NCBI RefSeq assembly: GCF_000321225.1
Contig: NW_004450324.1
Span: 1,068,877 to 1,132,876, forward strand
Length of the DNA: 64,000 nt
Source: Odobenus rosmarus divergens
Lineage: Eukaryota > Chordata > Mammalia > Carnivora > Odobenidae
Direction of reading: 5' to 3'
Shown here: in pieces, positions 48,041 through 61,060 of the stretch
Layout: every line of letters starts with the position of its first letter
Position numbering within the stretch: position 1 is the first letter of the stretch
Notes under the pieces: model-generated
Database searches by the model: none
The model's input: the letters and a program-made list of their open reading frames with translations, nothing else
Told to the model about the DNA's origin: nothing
Translations under genes and position numbers: made by a program

Positions 48041-49119
48041 AATTGATTTTATTACTGTGGAAAAGGATAAATAAAATTTTATTTGTACAACAGAAAATAG
48101 TAAGATAGTGCCCCTAATCCCTTCCAGTGTGCTGGGCCAGGGAGCAGAACATTCATTTGCAACTCCCTGGAGTCCTTCATGCTTTCCTTTCCTTTCCCTG
48201 TCAAGAGAACACTCTCCAAATACACTATGCTTTCAAGTGACATAGATATTTTTCTTAATTATATACACACACGGTTTTTTTTCTCATTGAATTTTGGGTC
48301 TTCAGAAATTTTCATCACTAACAGTTCTTGTCACATACCAAGTACTTGTTGTTGGAGGTCTTTTATATATGCCTTCTGAGCTCTGTTTAAATTACACCTG
48401 ACCCAGTCACACTAACTTGTACAGCTTTTAATGCTAGGAGGGTCACTTCTGAGACATTTTAAATATACTCGATATAAGAGTCTTAAGTGGTGCACAGGTT
48501 ACAGACTTTATTCTCTCTTTCTCAATATCCCTGAGGACAAAAGCAATGGCAACACTTAATGATATCAAGTAAACCCATTCAGGTTGAAAATATCCAGAAT
48601 GATCAGTAGGGGGCAGACTGTGCTCAAGTAAAATCAGAAACATCCCAGGACTCAAAACCATCACCTTCATATTTATAGCAAAGCCCTTGAGGCTCAAAAT
48701 GACAATGGGCAATCAAAGACTCAATTCTGTGCTTTAGATGAAAATGAAAAATGTCTCCTTCAGGTCAACCAAGTTGGGACGATGCTGTAAATTGTCAGAA
48801 GGGGTTCATAGGAACTCTTACTGTTCCCATGGGCATTATCCCTTGGTCTAACTCCTTATCCCTTCAGCTGCCTGAGCTCCCCACTCTTCTTCACAAATAG
48901 CCAGAACTCTGCCAGCAGAGTTCACCTGTCGAACTTCTTGCCCCATGCAGGCTCTGGCCATGCAGGTTTTTTTTTTTTCTGGCTGGAACCCTGGTATTTT
49001 CCCTTCTCTTCTCCAAGCCCCACTCCACTTTGACTACCTGGTGAACTCTTATCTACCTTCCAATAATGCCTACTAATTCTCAAGCTCCATAGGCTCTGTC
49101 TGACACTGTGATTTAGTCA

Positions 49120-49265
49120 CATAAAGCAAGTACTATCAGAACTGCATTTTATAAAGAAACTGAGGCACAGAGATGCAAGGTAATTATTCCAAAGTCACAC
49201 AGTAAGAACAAGCTAGACCCAGATCTGAATTCAGTTGTATGTGACTCCAGAGCCCAGGCTCCTAA
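49120..49265 (-). repeat. MIR
   Basis: 'AAACTGAGGCACAGAGATGC', 'AAAGTCACACAGTAAGAAC' and 'CCAGAGCCCAGGCTCC' follow MIR in reverse. Confidence 0.75.
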
Positions 49266-50509
49266 CGACATGGCAGGCTGCTGCTCAGAAACAAACGTGA
49301 GAAATGACAACTGTGAGGAAAGGAGTCTTAGAGAGAGGACACTTCTGAAAACATATAGAAGTGAGAGACTAACACACAGAATATGGTCCCGATCCGGAAG
49401 GCAGGAAGAGAAGGGGATCACGAGCAAAGATACAGGGTTAGCCATGAGTGGAAAGGGCGCCCCTTCTTAGGAGGCCAAAATTAAGGATGTGGGAATGGGT
49501 CCGTTGGTATTTATGGGGAGAGAAACAGAGGGAATTTATGGAGTCAGGGGCAGAGTTAGAGCTATGATAAACCGGAGTGGGTGTTTTCCCAAGACCCTTG
49601 GGATGACTTGAGAGAAACTCCCCAGAGGAACTGAATGACTGGACCTCCCAAATCAAAGTGGAATCTTCCAAGTGCCAATGGCACCTCCTGTGAGCGAGTG
49701 GGACTCCAGAGGCCCGAGACTTAAAGACCCAGAGCCCTAGACCAGCAGCACCGCGTAGATCCTGGGGTGTGGGTCTCTCTGCACTGCAGCAATGCCGTAG
49801 CCCTTTGCACGGCACTGGAAGAAGAGGCTCCTGGCCATCCCCATCCTGCACTGTGGTCAGCGGTACATGCCGCTGCCGTGACCCAGGACTGCCCAGTGCC
49901 CAGGAGCTGGGATGTGACATCTAAAGAGGCTTAAGAGCCCTCCTCCAGCAAGGCACTTGGGAGTCTGATTGCCAGATGAAGCCACTAGTTAAGGCAGCCT
50001 TTGAATAAAATCCTGTACAATCGCTCCATAAAACATATTTCTTTCCCAGGCGACACTGTTCCATTGTTCTCTCATCAGCCTGCACACAGCAGTGGGCTGC
50101 AATGTTCTGATCACAGGTGGCAGCTTATTAAAATCAGCTGCCTCTCCTTCCCTTCTTCTAGTCTGAAGACACCGTAGTGAGAAAGGAACAGGAGCAAGGC
50201 CTAACTAAGAGTCAGGGATATCTGCCTCAGAGCTTGGAAGGCAGGATGTTGCTACTCCAGTCAGAAGCGGAAACACAAAAGAGCAACTGCACATCTGTGA
50301 AGGAGGCATCAGGTGGCCTGCCCGACTGTGTCTCCAAGGAGCAGCTCTGAGGTGACATGGGGAGAGAGTACCACGTCGCGCTCCACCCTTCTCGGGATCA
50401 CCAGGTGTCCTCTGGCATGATTTTAGCTTTGCAAACAAAGAAAGGACACACTAATGCCAGCCCAGGTCCTTGAAGTCCTATCTCTAGAAAATACTTAAAT
50501 AATCTGTGC

Positions 50510-51861
50510 CAGCAGTTCTTGCAGGTTTTGGTCTCAGAACGCCTTTATATCTTTAAAAAAACCACTGAGGACATCAAAAAGTGTTTGTTGATGTGGGCTA
50601 TATCTCTTAGTCTTTGCCACACTAGACATTAAAACTGAGAAATTTGAAAAGCATTTATTAAGTCTATGACATGTTAATGAACCTAAATATTTTCCTGAAA
50701 AATAACCGTATTTTCCAAAATAAAAAAAATGGTGAGGAGAGTGGCAGTGTTTTACATTATTGCAAATCTCTTTGATGTTTGGCTTAAGACAGGAGAGTTG
50801 GATTCTCATTAACTGTCATTACATTCAAACTTTTGTCCTGTTATTCTGGTTGAAGTATATAAAGAAAATCTAGTACCTAACAGCTGGAAAAGGGAGAAAT
50901 ATCTTAATAGTCTTTTCAGATAGTTATGAATATTCTTCTTTGATATTGTACCAAAATTTGACAAGTGGGATATTCTTAAAGGTTAGGTGCAATGTAGAAT
51001 CTAAAACAGTATCAATACCCTTTTCATATTCTTTTACATTTAAGTCCTTGGTTTGTCTTGACCTTTGAATGGATCTTTTACTCATGTATGACTTTGTAGC
51101 ATCATGCGTTAGTCATCTGGAAAATACTGGTTCACTGAGTCAATTATTTTTACAAATCACTTTTATTAATATCCCTACCAAACTCATCAGATAAGTCTTT
51201 ATGGATTGAGATGCTATCAAGCTCTCACTGGTAGACAGGAGTCTTTCAAAAATCTAATTTTTGCTTGAAGGCCTGAGTTTTATCATTGACAACACATAAT
51301 GTCAATTTTTTTTTTGAAACAGCTCAGCAAAGTCACTTTGTGCACTTTCCAAAAAAAAAGTGACTATCAAATATACAAGTTGGAATAACCACAGTTTGTC
51401 AATCATTCTTCCAAGTAAAAATGAGATTTACGGAAGAAAAAAAGCAGGTTGTTCAGCTCACAACCCAAAGCACTCAGTGCACATGCTTTTTCTTGAGATA
51501 GTATTGGACACTGTCAGGCAGCAAAAGTTCTTTATGCCTACTTCCCATTTTATCACACAAGATATTTTTAAGTGCATACTCAAGAATAGAGAGTTAATAA
51601 AATTAACGCTTTTTAATTCTTCAACAAGAACATTCTTAACTGAAACTGACTTTTTTTCTTTCTGTAAGCATGTAGCAGTTAAGAATATGACTACTAGTAC
51701 CGTTTGGGGCCACTTCCTGCAACTTTGCCCACTATTACTTCTGGACTATGATACCATTTCAACACAGTCAGGAAGGCAAAGGTCATCTTAGTATTATTAT
51801 GGAAACAGTTTTCACCTTGCAGACCTCCACGGGTCCAAAGACTACACTTTGAGAACTGCTG
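50510..51861. mobile_element. Old hAT-type DNA transposon with inverted ends
   Basis: Left end CAGCAGTTCT (50510-50519) and right end AGAACTGCTG (51852-51861) are exact inverted repeats. The inner sequence ('TTTGGTCTCAGAAC...', 'AATTTGAAAAGCATTTATTA', 'GGTTGAAGTATATAAAGAAA') matches a widespread old mammalian hAT family by memory; subfamily not named. Flanking 8-mers ATCTGTGC and ATCTCCAA agree only in part, as expected with age. Any transposase frame is lost. Confidence 0.72.
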
Positions 51862-52308
51862 ATCTCCAAAAATTATTTCTAAATATCATTCAAGGAAATG
51901 ATAATTAGCCATATTATTAATAATAGCTTCACTAGTCAGGATAAACCAGATTACGTGTCAAAAACAAAGCCCTTAAAACCTCAGTGGTTTAAAACAAAAG
52001 CTTATTTCTTACTCACTGCATGTCACCTTGGGCAGGGAAGGGGGCTGGTACTCTGCTCACCACAGTCACTCAGGGACCCAGGCTGATGGAGCAGTTTCCA
52101 TCTCAGATGTTACCCATCACGATACTACAGGGGATAAGAGACACTAGAAGGTCTCACCGGTGATTAAATACCTCAAGGTGACTCAAGTCAGTTCTGTTCC
52201 CAGCCTACCAGTCACCTGGCCCCATCCAACCGCAAGAGGGGGCATGGCTGAGTAGTACAATCCTACAAGTGCCTGGGGGTAGAGAGGTGGCAATATTGGG
52301 TGAACTAA

Positions 52309-52511
52309 GGGGCGCCTGGGTGGCTCAGTGGGTTAAGCGGCTGCCTTGGGCTCAGGTCATGATCCCAGAGTCCTGGGATCGAGTCCCACATCGGGCTCCC
52401 TGCTCAGCAGGGAGTCTGCTTCTCCCTCTCTCTCTGCCGCTCTGCCTACTTGTGCTCTCTCTCTGTCAAATTAAAAAAAAAAAAAATCTTAAAAAAAAAA
52501 AAAAAAAAAAA
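52309..52511 (+). mobile_element. SINEC
   Basis: Forward copy with head 'GGGCGCCTGGGTGGCTCAG' and a long A-rich tail at 52472-52511. Flanks TGGGTGAACTAA and TTGATGAACCAA. Confidence 0.92.
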
Positions 52512-52539
52512 TTTGATGAACCAAGTTAACTACCACAGT

Positions 52540-52765
52540 GATATCTAACATTTATTGAGAACATTTATTATGTGCCAGGCACTGTTCAAAGAGCATGTAT
52601 TATTTATTTTTGCTCACAAAACCCCCATGAGTTAGATTACATGAACTCCATTCTTTGGATAAGGGAACCAAAGCACAAAAAAGTAAAGTACCGTGCTCAA
52701 GGTCATTCCACATTAGGAGTGGTGCTGAGCAGGCAGATGGACTTCAGAGCCCAAGCCTTTAAACT
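52540..52765 (-). repeat. MIR, nearly full length
   Basis: 'TAACATTTATTGAGAACATT', 'TTATGTGCCAGGCACTGTTC' and 'CAAGGTCATTCCACATTAGG' follow MIR in reverse over most of its length. Confidence 0.8.
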
Positions 52766-54637
52766 TCTAAGCCAAAATGACCATAATTGTTCCCCGGTCT
52801 AGAACAAACTGAGAAAAATAATAACTTTTTCATAAAGATAAATTTAAAGAATTGTCCTTTATCACAAGGTGTCCTTTCTCCTTTAAAATGTTAAAATTTC
52901 TCTTCCTTTATGAATTGAGGGTGATAAGTAGCAGGTGCTTTTAAAATTTCCTTACTAGGCAAAGTAAAAGGTTGGCAACCTTAAGTTAGTTCTTCTTCCT
53001 AATTATTTTTGATAATTTTAATTGATCAAAAATATAATAATTTGTGACCACTGGCTTTGGGGGTTTTTGTTTGTTGGCTGGGTTTAGCGCTATGTGTTGA
53101 TTCAACCAAATTTCGGTCATTATGTGCTAGGTAATGTTCTAAGCTCTAAACCAGACAGTTTTCGTGGATATTATCTCATTTAATTCCATGCCATCCTGCT
53201 TCCTTATAAGGGAGATTATTCACGCATTTTCTTTCACCTTAAAACTAACTGAAGCAGGAAAGACTTGGAGCGTGGCAAGCCCCTACTCGCAGCAATGGGT
53301 GCAGAAATTACCAGAGAGCAAATACAAGCCCGTCAATAAGTTTCTTGCTAAATTTAATCATCATACCTCTCTGTTAGGAATCTTTTCCAGGATATAGTTT
53401 TTCTCTCAGGTTAAAGACCAAAAGAGCAACAAGCTGATTTCACCAGCTGGGCCCTGGAACTTGGCCATGGATGATTTCCTACAAGGACTCCGAACACAAG
53501 CAGCATTTATTGGGCAAGGGCCCAGGCTTTCAAGCCAAACAGCAGCTTAGTTAAAAGGGACATAGGGCTTAGACACGAGCAAGCTGTTCTGAGCTCCAAC
53601 ACATTTATTAGTTTCTCTTGGAAAATTTAGATGTGCAGAAGAAAAACTCATTGTGAACAGGTGCTAAAGAACAGAATTTTAATAAAAATTAAGCCTTGGG
53701 ATATAAAAGTTGTTTCCAATAATGGTGAATCCTGAGAAAATACCTGTTGTTTTAATAAGATACCTTAACAATTTTGTTCTTACAGAAGAAGGAAGGAAAA
53801 TAGGAAGGAAGGGAAGGAGAGACCAATGAAGGGAAGAAAGAAAAAGGTAAGTAAGGTAAAATCCTCAAAATATCATGGTAGCACATAATAGAATATCTAA
53901 ATTATAACTCCATTATACCAAATGACTACATCTGGGCTTGTCCTTTCGTTCCGGGAAGGTTAATAATAAAATATCTCATCACTCACCGAATAAGTACCAA
54001 CCCTGGAAAGGATCAAGAGAGAGGCATTTTAAACACCAGATTCTATTTGGAAACAGAGTAACTAAGGAAAAAAAAAGGTTGGCAATAGGAGGACACTCCT
54101 AGAGAAAAAGCGTTTATGAATATAAAAGCCATTTTAGAAAGACTCATAAACTCATTAAGTCACAGAAAATGATTTCTAAACCTCACTTCAGTTATTGATT
54201 TTAACAGTCTGAGGCATGCATTCAGATTCAATGTTTATAAATCCTGGCCCCTACGTGAAATGGCTATTCAAGTTCATTGTCATTTAATAGGGAAACTAAA
54301 GAAACATTCTTTATAACTTTCTATTCATAACCCTATGAAAAGCCTTCCATACTGTGTGGTCAATGGGTGTCTTCAAACAGCTCTATTTCATAATGAGCAG
54401 GCAGGCTGTTACAGGGTTTAGTTAATAGCCGGTAGTGCTAATACAAGACAGGGAATGTATTTGGCAGCCAGGATATTGGATTAATCCTCATTGATGGATG
54501 GAACGGCAGATCCTCTAAGCACTAGAGCAAGGGAGGAGGAACAATGAAGGACCTGCAGTGACAGTCAGCAAGATGCAAAGGAGAAAAGTGAAAGCTATGA
54601 TTCACTAAAGAGAAATGACAACAGAGAAAAAGGCCTT

Positions 54638-54825
54638 GGGCGCCTGGGTGGCTCAGCTGGTTAAGCGACTGCCTTCGGCTCAGGTCATGATCCTGGAGTC
54701 CCGGGATCGAGTCCCGCATCGGGCTCCCTGCTCAGCAGGGAGTCTGCTTCTCCCTCTGACCCTCTCCCCTCTCATGCTCTCTCTCTGTCTCATTCTCTCT
54801 CTCAAATGAATAAATAAAAAAAAAA
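54638..54825 (+). mobile_element. SINEC
   Basis: Forward copy, close to the consensus and so probably young. Flanks AAAAAGGCCTT on both sides. Confidence 0.94.
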
Positions 54826-55722
54826 AAAAAAGGCCTTCCTCGTTAAAACCTGTGCTGAGTAATACACAAGTTTGGCAGTGGCTAACTTCTCATTCTGTGC
54901 AAGAAGGAAGAATAAACCAACTGCACCGAGAATGTACAGAGGGACTCTGACCAGCTGAAGAAGGGAGAGGTGCCAGATGTCTGAAACAAGCTACTGGTGT
55001 CGACTAAGAAAAAAAAAAAGGAGACTTCATTCCTTAACACTGACAATATGTACAGGCCTGAGATCAATTCCAAGAACTTCACTGTAAAATTACCCTCTTC
55101 GTACATAGGTGGTTTCCACACTGATGCAAGATATATTAAAACCATACAAAATGATATATTTCAACCTTGAAAACCAGCCCCTTATGATAACTTTTAGATA
55201 ATGGTCACTTGACTTAAAACAATGAAGACTCTATGAGTCCTCTTGGCTCACAGAAAACACACGTTAAATGCACGTTGAAAAAGTTCAAGCAAATAGAAGG
55301 GGTTTGGTGACTTTGGGTATGGCAATGTCTCGCTGGGATGCCTAGTACAGTTATAGTCTTGCTTTTATTAATCTATTTGACTCTAGCTGGCACACCTAAT
55401 TCTCACTAAGCAAAAGAGAAACCAATAAAATGGCAGAGAGCTGCAAAAGGCTACTACCTCTAATGTCAGGAGCATGGCAAGGCAAGATAATGCAAGAATT
55501 GTTTACACGTCTAATCTCAGACTGAATCACAGAAACTTGCTGGGTAAATTTGGGCTCTAATTCATTCCCACACAGCACAACCTTGAAAATTTTACATAGA
55601 CTCACTGTATATCAATTTTCCCAGCTACAAAATGGGAAAATATTCAAACCTCCTTTTTTCTGCAAGTTCTTTCTGTAGCTACCTGGAAAAAAGTGCTCCT
55701 CAAAAGAAAACAAAATGCATAT

Positions 55723-56098
55723 TACTCAGCCTTATAAAGGAAGGACATTCTGACACAGGCTACAGCACGGATGATCCTGACGATATTATGCTAAGTGAGA
55801 TAAGCCAGCCACAAAATGACAAATATTGTATGATTCCACTTATATGAGGTACCTAGAGTAGTCAAATTCATAGAGACAGAGAGCAGAATGGTGGCAGCCA
55901 GGGGCCAGGGGAGGGGACAATGGGGGAATTATTGTTTAACAGGTACAGAGTTTCAGTTGTGCAAGATGGAAAGAGTTCTGGAAACTGGTTGCAAAACAAT
56001 GTGAATGTGTGTAATACTTCTGAACTGCACACTTCAAATGGTTAAGATGGTACAGTTTTATGTTTTGCATTTTTACCAATTAAAGGTTTAAAAAATAA
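55723..56098 (+). repeat. Old L1MA-like 3' end
   Basis: Forward L1 terminus with 'ATTATGCTAAGTGAGATAAG', 'GAATGGTGGCAGCCAGGGGC' and 'TTCAAATGGTTAAGATGG', ending in AAAAAATAAATAAGTAAAA. Subfamily not assigned by search. Confidence 0.75.
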
Positions 56099-57569
56099 AT
56101 AAGTAAAATGCACAATAAGCCTAGCACTGTGCCTAGCACAGAGGACATGATCAGTCTACAAGTACTAGGTACAGGAATGAAGAAGACTCTTCACGTAAGA
56201 CAGATGAGATCTAACCTGATTGGCCTACCACCACCAATGGACCTTTAAACATTACCAGAAAGTGACTCAGCATGGTACAGTGAGGAAGGAACCGCAAATG
56301 ATAGTTGTCAATGAGTTATCTGCTCTGCCAAGCTCTAGCCCTCAGAGGGACCATCCCCTTCTGAGAATCAAACAACAGACATCTCATGCAGGGTGTGCAG
56401 CCACACAAGGTAAGGAAAGCCAGCTTTGTGCTGGTCGAGAGAGCCTCTGCTGGAGGAGAGTGGCAGGCATGCCCCTGGGGAAAGGGGCTGCAGGTACTAG
56501 GGCCACAGACTCGTACGTGTTCTTCCGCAGCCACTTGGATACCACTTTGCAATTTAGCAGCTTACGACCTACCAAGGAAGTTACAGTGTTCCGGTACTGT
56601 GCTCCTTGACAATACATAGTTCTGTTTCCAGGGGAGTGTGGAAGATATCCATTAGTAAGTCAGAAGACATTCTGATGAGTTCATTTATTCACTCACCCTA
56701 AACTTACTGATCCCCATCACCAGCAGGTGCATTGATGGCCATGGTACAAAGATAAACATATCTTGCTCTTTTGCCCTTCAAGCCTAGGGAAGGGACAGAG
56801 GCAGGCCACCAGGTCACAGAGTTCATTTAGGAATGTTATATTTTGATGATGTATTTTGATGTTAGATAACTCTAATTAAGGAAAAACTCATCCGTGGGGC
56901 TGGGACACTGAGAGCTTACTCTCTCCCAGGGGCTACCAATACAGTTAAAAAATAGCATATGCACACATGGGGCACTTGTAAACTAAACCCATAAGAAGGA
57001 GTGGTCAAAAATCCTGGAGGAATTGAATTAGCCTTCAAAGAAGAGATTACTTTTGGACTAGGTCGGGTTTGGGAGGAGGGAAATAGGATATATTCTAGCC
57101 AAGGTAAGGTCTTGTAAAAAAACAAAGCTGCATGAAAAAAAAAATTATGTCTGAACAATGATGAGAAGATACTCTTGCTAAGATGTATGTGTGTGTCAGA
57201 GGGGGAGGCCGGGGTGGGGGAGACGGGGGATGAGACTGGAGAAGTAGCTCTGAATCATGTTAACAACCCTGAATATTACTCCAAGGAGTCTGGCTTTGTC
57301 TTGAAGGTTTTAGAAATCTAACACTTAGGCGGCAGGTAGGCAAGAATGGCTATTCAGATAGGAGGACCATTTAAAAAGCTATTGCGATAGATTAAGAAAA
57401 AGTAGAGACGACTTCAACTAAATGTGTCCATGACATTAAGGGTTCAAGTATAAGGAAAAGCAAAGGGGAGAGCAAAGGAAAAATCCTAGCTCATGTGACT
57501 GTCGGTTACAAGGAAGAAGCACAAGACTAGGGGATGATCATGTCTTCAGTTAGAAATACTTTGCATGTA

Positions 57570-57665
57570 AAATTCAGTTTCCTCATTCATAAAATGAGGA
57601 TAAGTAACAAATGATCCAACTGGATTTTGGAGTTGATGGGAGGATTAAGTGATAAAACAAATACA
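57570..57665 (+). repeat. MIR
   Basis: 'CAGTTTCCTCATTCATAAAA' followed by GGGAGGATTAAGTGATAAAA is the MIR 3' half. Confidence 0.7.
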
Positions 57666-58546
57666 AAGAACATATTACTATTACTTACGCCTAGATTTGT
57701 GGAAGTACAGACCTGGAGAGAACCCAGGGCCGGAGAGAAACATTTGGGAGCTCTTGGCACATGAGTTATGGTTGGGAGTGCTAAAGGTTATAAGCTTGAT
57801 CATCCCGGGAGATGATGTTCTGTCATCTAGAACTAGACCATGGGCACACAAATGAGCAGCACATGAGGCACTAGGCTGGAGGCTGGAGGCCAGCAAAGAC
57901 GACTTTGAAGGAATGATCCAAATGTGGGAATCTGGAGAAAATGGTATGATGGAAAAATGATAAGCAGTAAGTAGCCAGAAGTGCCTATTCTTCCCAGAAG
58001 CTGGTAGGATGAGAGCTGGAAGGGGTGGGTTTGAGGAGTTCAAGAGCACCCCCAGCAAAAGCCAGTCCAGTGAAGGGGGACAGGTGGAGGCTGATCACAG
58101 TTCATGTAGCAGAGTTGCATTTGCACGATGTATTTGCACGATGTATTCCTAATTCTAATTAAGGAAAAACTCATTTGTGGGGCTGGGACGCTGAGAATTT
58201 ACTCTCTCCCAGGGGCTACAAATACAATTTTTCTTCTTTATTTAATTTGAGGAACAGAGGGCCTTGTGAATCAGACTGAGAGAAAATTGCTGTTGTTTGG
58301 ATTCATGGATACATTTTTTTTCACAGAGAAAAGAACACTAGGTTTGGAGGCAGGATGGAAGAGCCAATGTGAACAAAATATAAAGCCCCACCAACAAAAT
58401 AAACTTTCTGTGGGAATACAGAAAGTAGTACTAAGCTAGCACAGCCGGAGAACAGAAGTGAGCGCCTCTGAGGCTCCACACCCATCTGCCAAGGGCCGTT
58501 AAGGACACACACCTGCAAGCACTTTTTACCACACAACCACTCTTAC

Positions 58547-58639
58547 CTTTCTTTTGATATCAGTGAACTGCGAAAACATTAGAGACCAATAAAACGACAG
58601 CTCCAGGATATAATAGTAGTGAAGGTCAGTTGTGAGTGG
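58547..58639 (-). CDS. CERS6: CERS6 coding exon (probably exon 5), TLC domain
   Basis: The minus strand gives 93 nt, 31 codons, phase 0 at both ends. It starts [19 protein letters not shown] and ends SQFTDIKRK. The acceptor is a long pyrimidine run ending in CCTCAG (58640 onward) and the donor is GTAAGA (58541-58546). The residues form a membrane-embedded stretch followed by the basic SQFTDIKRK loop conserved in CerS5 and CerS6; [18 protein letters not shown] is characteristic of CERS6. It corresponds to about residues 173-203. The ER-embedded TLC domain carries the acyltransferase activity. Skipping this exon would keep the frame because 93 is a multiple of three. It is separated from the previous exon by a 4.07 kb intron and from the next by 18.5 kb. 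Confidence 0.96.
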
Positions 58640-60797
58640 CTGAGGATCAAAGAAAAAAAAGGAAAGATTAACAGTTAATAGGAAACCAATTAGTGTCCCA
58701 AACATCTCAAGCTCAGGGCTGAGAAGTGACGCGGTCTTACGCCTCTACAGATTCCAGCCCCATTCTCTCGGTGGAGAAGAAGGGCTTTGAAGCGTGCCTC
58801 TAATCCGCAGCTTGATGGCATTAAGTTTTGTTTCATCCCCAACCAAAAAAGTGTCAGTGAGTATGAACATTTGGTACCCAAGTCACTATTTATTTTAACA
58901 ACAGGATTTATGATGCTTCCTTGAGATAAGTATCTGTAAGATTCCTCAGCAACCTGGAAAAAAAAAAAAAAACCACACATACACAAAAAGAATAACCCTG
59001 GAAAGTGCCGGGAGATTCCATCGTACAGGGGCAAGGGAGTTAGGTGATAGAAACTGGGGTGCCAGATGGGTCACAGAGGCAGAGTTTTAAGTTCTGCATT
59101 AATCAGAGCTTTCCTGTTATTAGGAAATGTTCTGTACATTGCAAATACCAGAAAAGATAATTCAAAAATATTTATTAAAAGACACAGGGACAAGGAAGCT
59201 GCCAAGACATACCAGGCTAGGCCCCCAGCCAGGAAATCTGAGATCAAGTCTCTCAGCTCCATAGCTCAGAAGGTATAAAATTTGGGCCTTAATTTATTTA
59301 TTGTAAAATGGAGGTGACACATGCTCTATCTGCTTCAGAGGTCCAGGAATGGGGAGAGGCTCAGAGAGGCAGTAGAAGTCAGGAATATTTATTTTGTTTA
59401 CTGAGCTATAAAGAAACGTCTTACTTTAGTAGAACGAATGAAAGACCTTTGAAATGCATCACCTCCATGCTACCCACAATGTAACAGTATACACAGTAAC
59501 TACAATGGAAACTTTAATGTTCCCTGAACCAATAGCAGCATAACAAATTACTTTCACGAGAAGCTGGCACTCACTTAACTACTAATTCTACCAACTTTAT
59601 GCATTGGCACTAAAGAAAACAGTTGTCCCTCCCACTGATCTTTGGCAACAGTGAGGGGACAGGATACGGTCTCACCAGCCATCCCAAGCTCTGAGAGACA
59701 ATGAGCATCAGTATGTTTATCAAACTCAGCATCACCCTGGAGAGAATATATTTTCCACTGAATTGTCCTTTTAAAATTTGCAGGCATTAGCAATAAGGGA
59801 TGGGTATTCAGGTCGGACATATGGCAGCAATGAATCTAGAAAATAAGGCACTGGCTTCAGGACCCTTGGAGCCAAGGTTAAATTTCAGTTTTAATGAGAG
59901 TTCTGGCACCACCACCTCGGAAAAGCCACGGAGGCCTATGAAGGCACGTGAGAGTACATCTAGAAACCACAGTGTTCATGAGAGAGCATCATCATATTAC
60001 AAAACTACCAGATTCATGGAGTGCTCTGCAGCTGACAAAGCTTACCTGCATGTTAATTTCTTTGACTCTCATAAAAATCCTACAAAATACCATCATTTTC
60101 TAGATGGTATAGTTGATAGGCAATTGCCATCAGTTAGTTTGGGTTGAAAGGTCAATCACAGGTCTTCCAGCTAGTGAGGCTTCTGTAACTACCATGTTAA
60201 GGCTTCTCATTCCCAACTTGGGCTCTTTATGACAAACTAAACAGGCCCAACTAAAGACCACTTTCCATTATTCTAAACTTAAAATATACACATGTACATA
60301 AAAATCATCATATAATTACATATATACTTACACACAAGGAGCAGTGTGCCCTTAATAAAATTGCAACAGACCACTATTCTCATCTAAATATACATCCAAT
60401 TATTTAATATACACGCTAAAGACATAATAAATACACTTCATCAGCATGATCTGTCTTTAAAAGTACCCTTAAGGCCTGAGACTGACTCTGAACTATAATC
60501 TATATATTTATGGAGACATAGCTACCCACAATGCACTTTAATTACATGCTGTTTTTTTTCCCCACACAAAAAGAGCTGATTGTTTTTATTAGAATACAGA
60601 GTTTATCAAAGATGACCACTATTCCTATAAGAGATTATGAACTGGTCCTAGATTTTTGGGGCTAATGCCAAATTATTCGTTTATAAGCAATGATGTCTTA
60701 TCAGCAGAAGACAATCTTGATCTGAATCCCCACACGCAGTATCTTTCCTTCTATTCTAATGATGTTTCTTATTTTTATTTTTTATTTTATTATTTTT

Positions 60798-61001
60798 TTA
60801 AAGATTTTATTTATTTATTCGAGAGTGAGAGCAAGAGAGAGAGGGAAAGAGAGAGACAGAGCATGAGCAGGGAGAAAGGCAGAGGGAGAAGCAGGCTCCC
60901 CGTGGAGCAGGGAGCCTGATGCGGGGCTTGATCCCAGGACCCCGCGATCATGACCTGAGCCGAAGGCAGATGCTTAACCGACTGAGCCACCCAGGCACCC
61001 C
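60798..61001 (-). mobile_element. SINEC (inner copy of a nested pair)
   Basis: Reverse copy inserted in the T-rich tail of another SINE. The duplicated target TATTTTATTATTTTTT is seen at 60783 onward and 61002 onward. Confidence 0.9.
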
Positions 61002-61021
61002 TATTTTATTATTTTTTAAAG

Positions 61022-61060
61022 ATTTATTTTATTTTATTTTATTTTATTTTATTTTAAAGT
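61022..61060. repeat. (ATTTT)n simple repeat
   Basis: About seven ATTTT units in the tail of the outer SINE. Confidence 0.9.

Larger units (their letters stand above)
40004..58546 (-). other. CERS6: CERS6 intron between exons 5 and 6
   Basis: This 18.5 kb intron has GT-AG borders. It holds the BTF3 processed pseudogene and the assembly gap, six SINEs, an inverted-orientation L1 end, two hAT-type elements, an old L1MA-like 3' end, MIRs and an L2 remnant. Stretches with nothing recognised are 40262-40740, 42189-44752, 47527-49120, 49266-50509, 53201-54625 (with a GGAA-rich purine run at 53787-53850) and 56099-57570. 51898-52240 resembles an old mammalian interspersed repeat that I cannot name. 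Confidence 0.85.

Noticed and set aside
49438..49920. Minus-strand open frame of 160 residues
   Set aside because: Chance frame in a GC-richer stretch; no recognisable domain.
51360..51791. Plus-strand open frame of 143 residues
   Set aside because: Lies inside the old hAT element; it does not look like a transposase and is probably chance.
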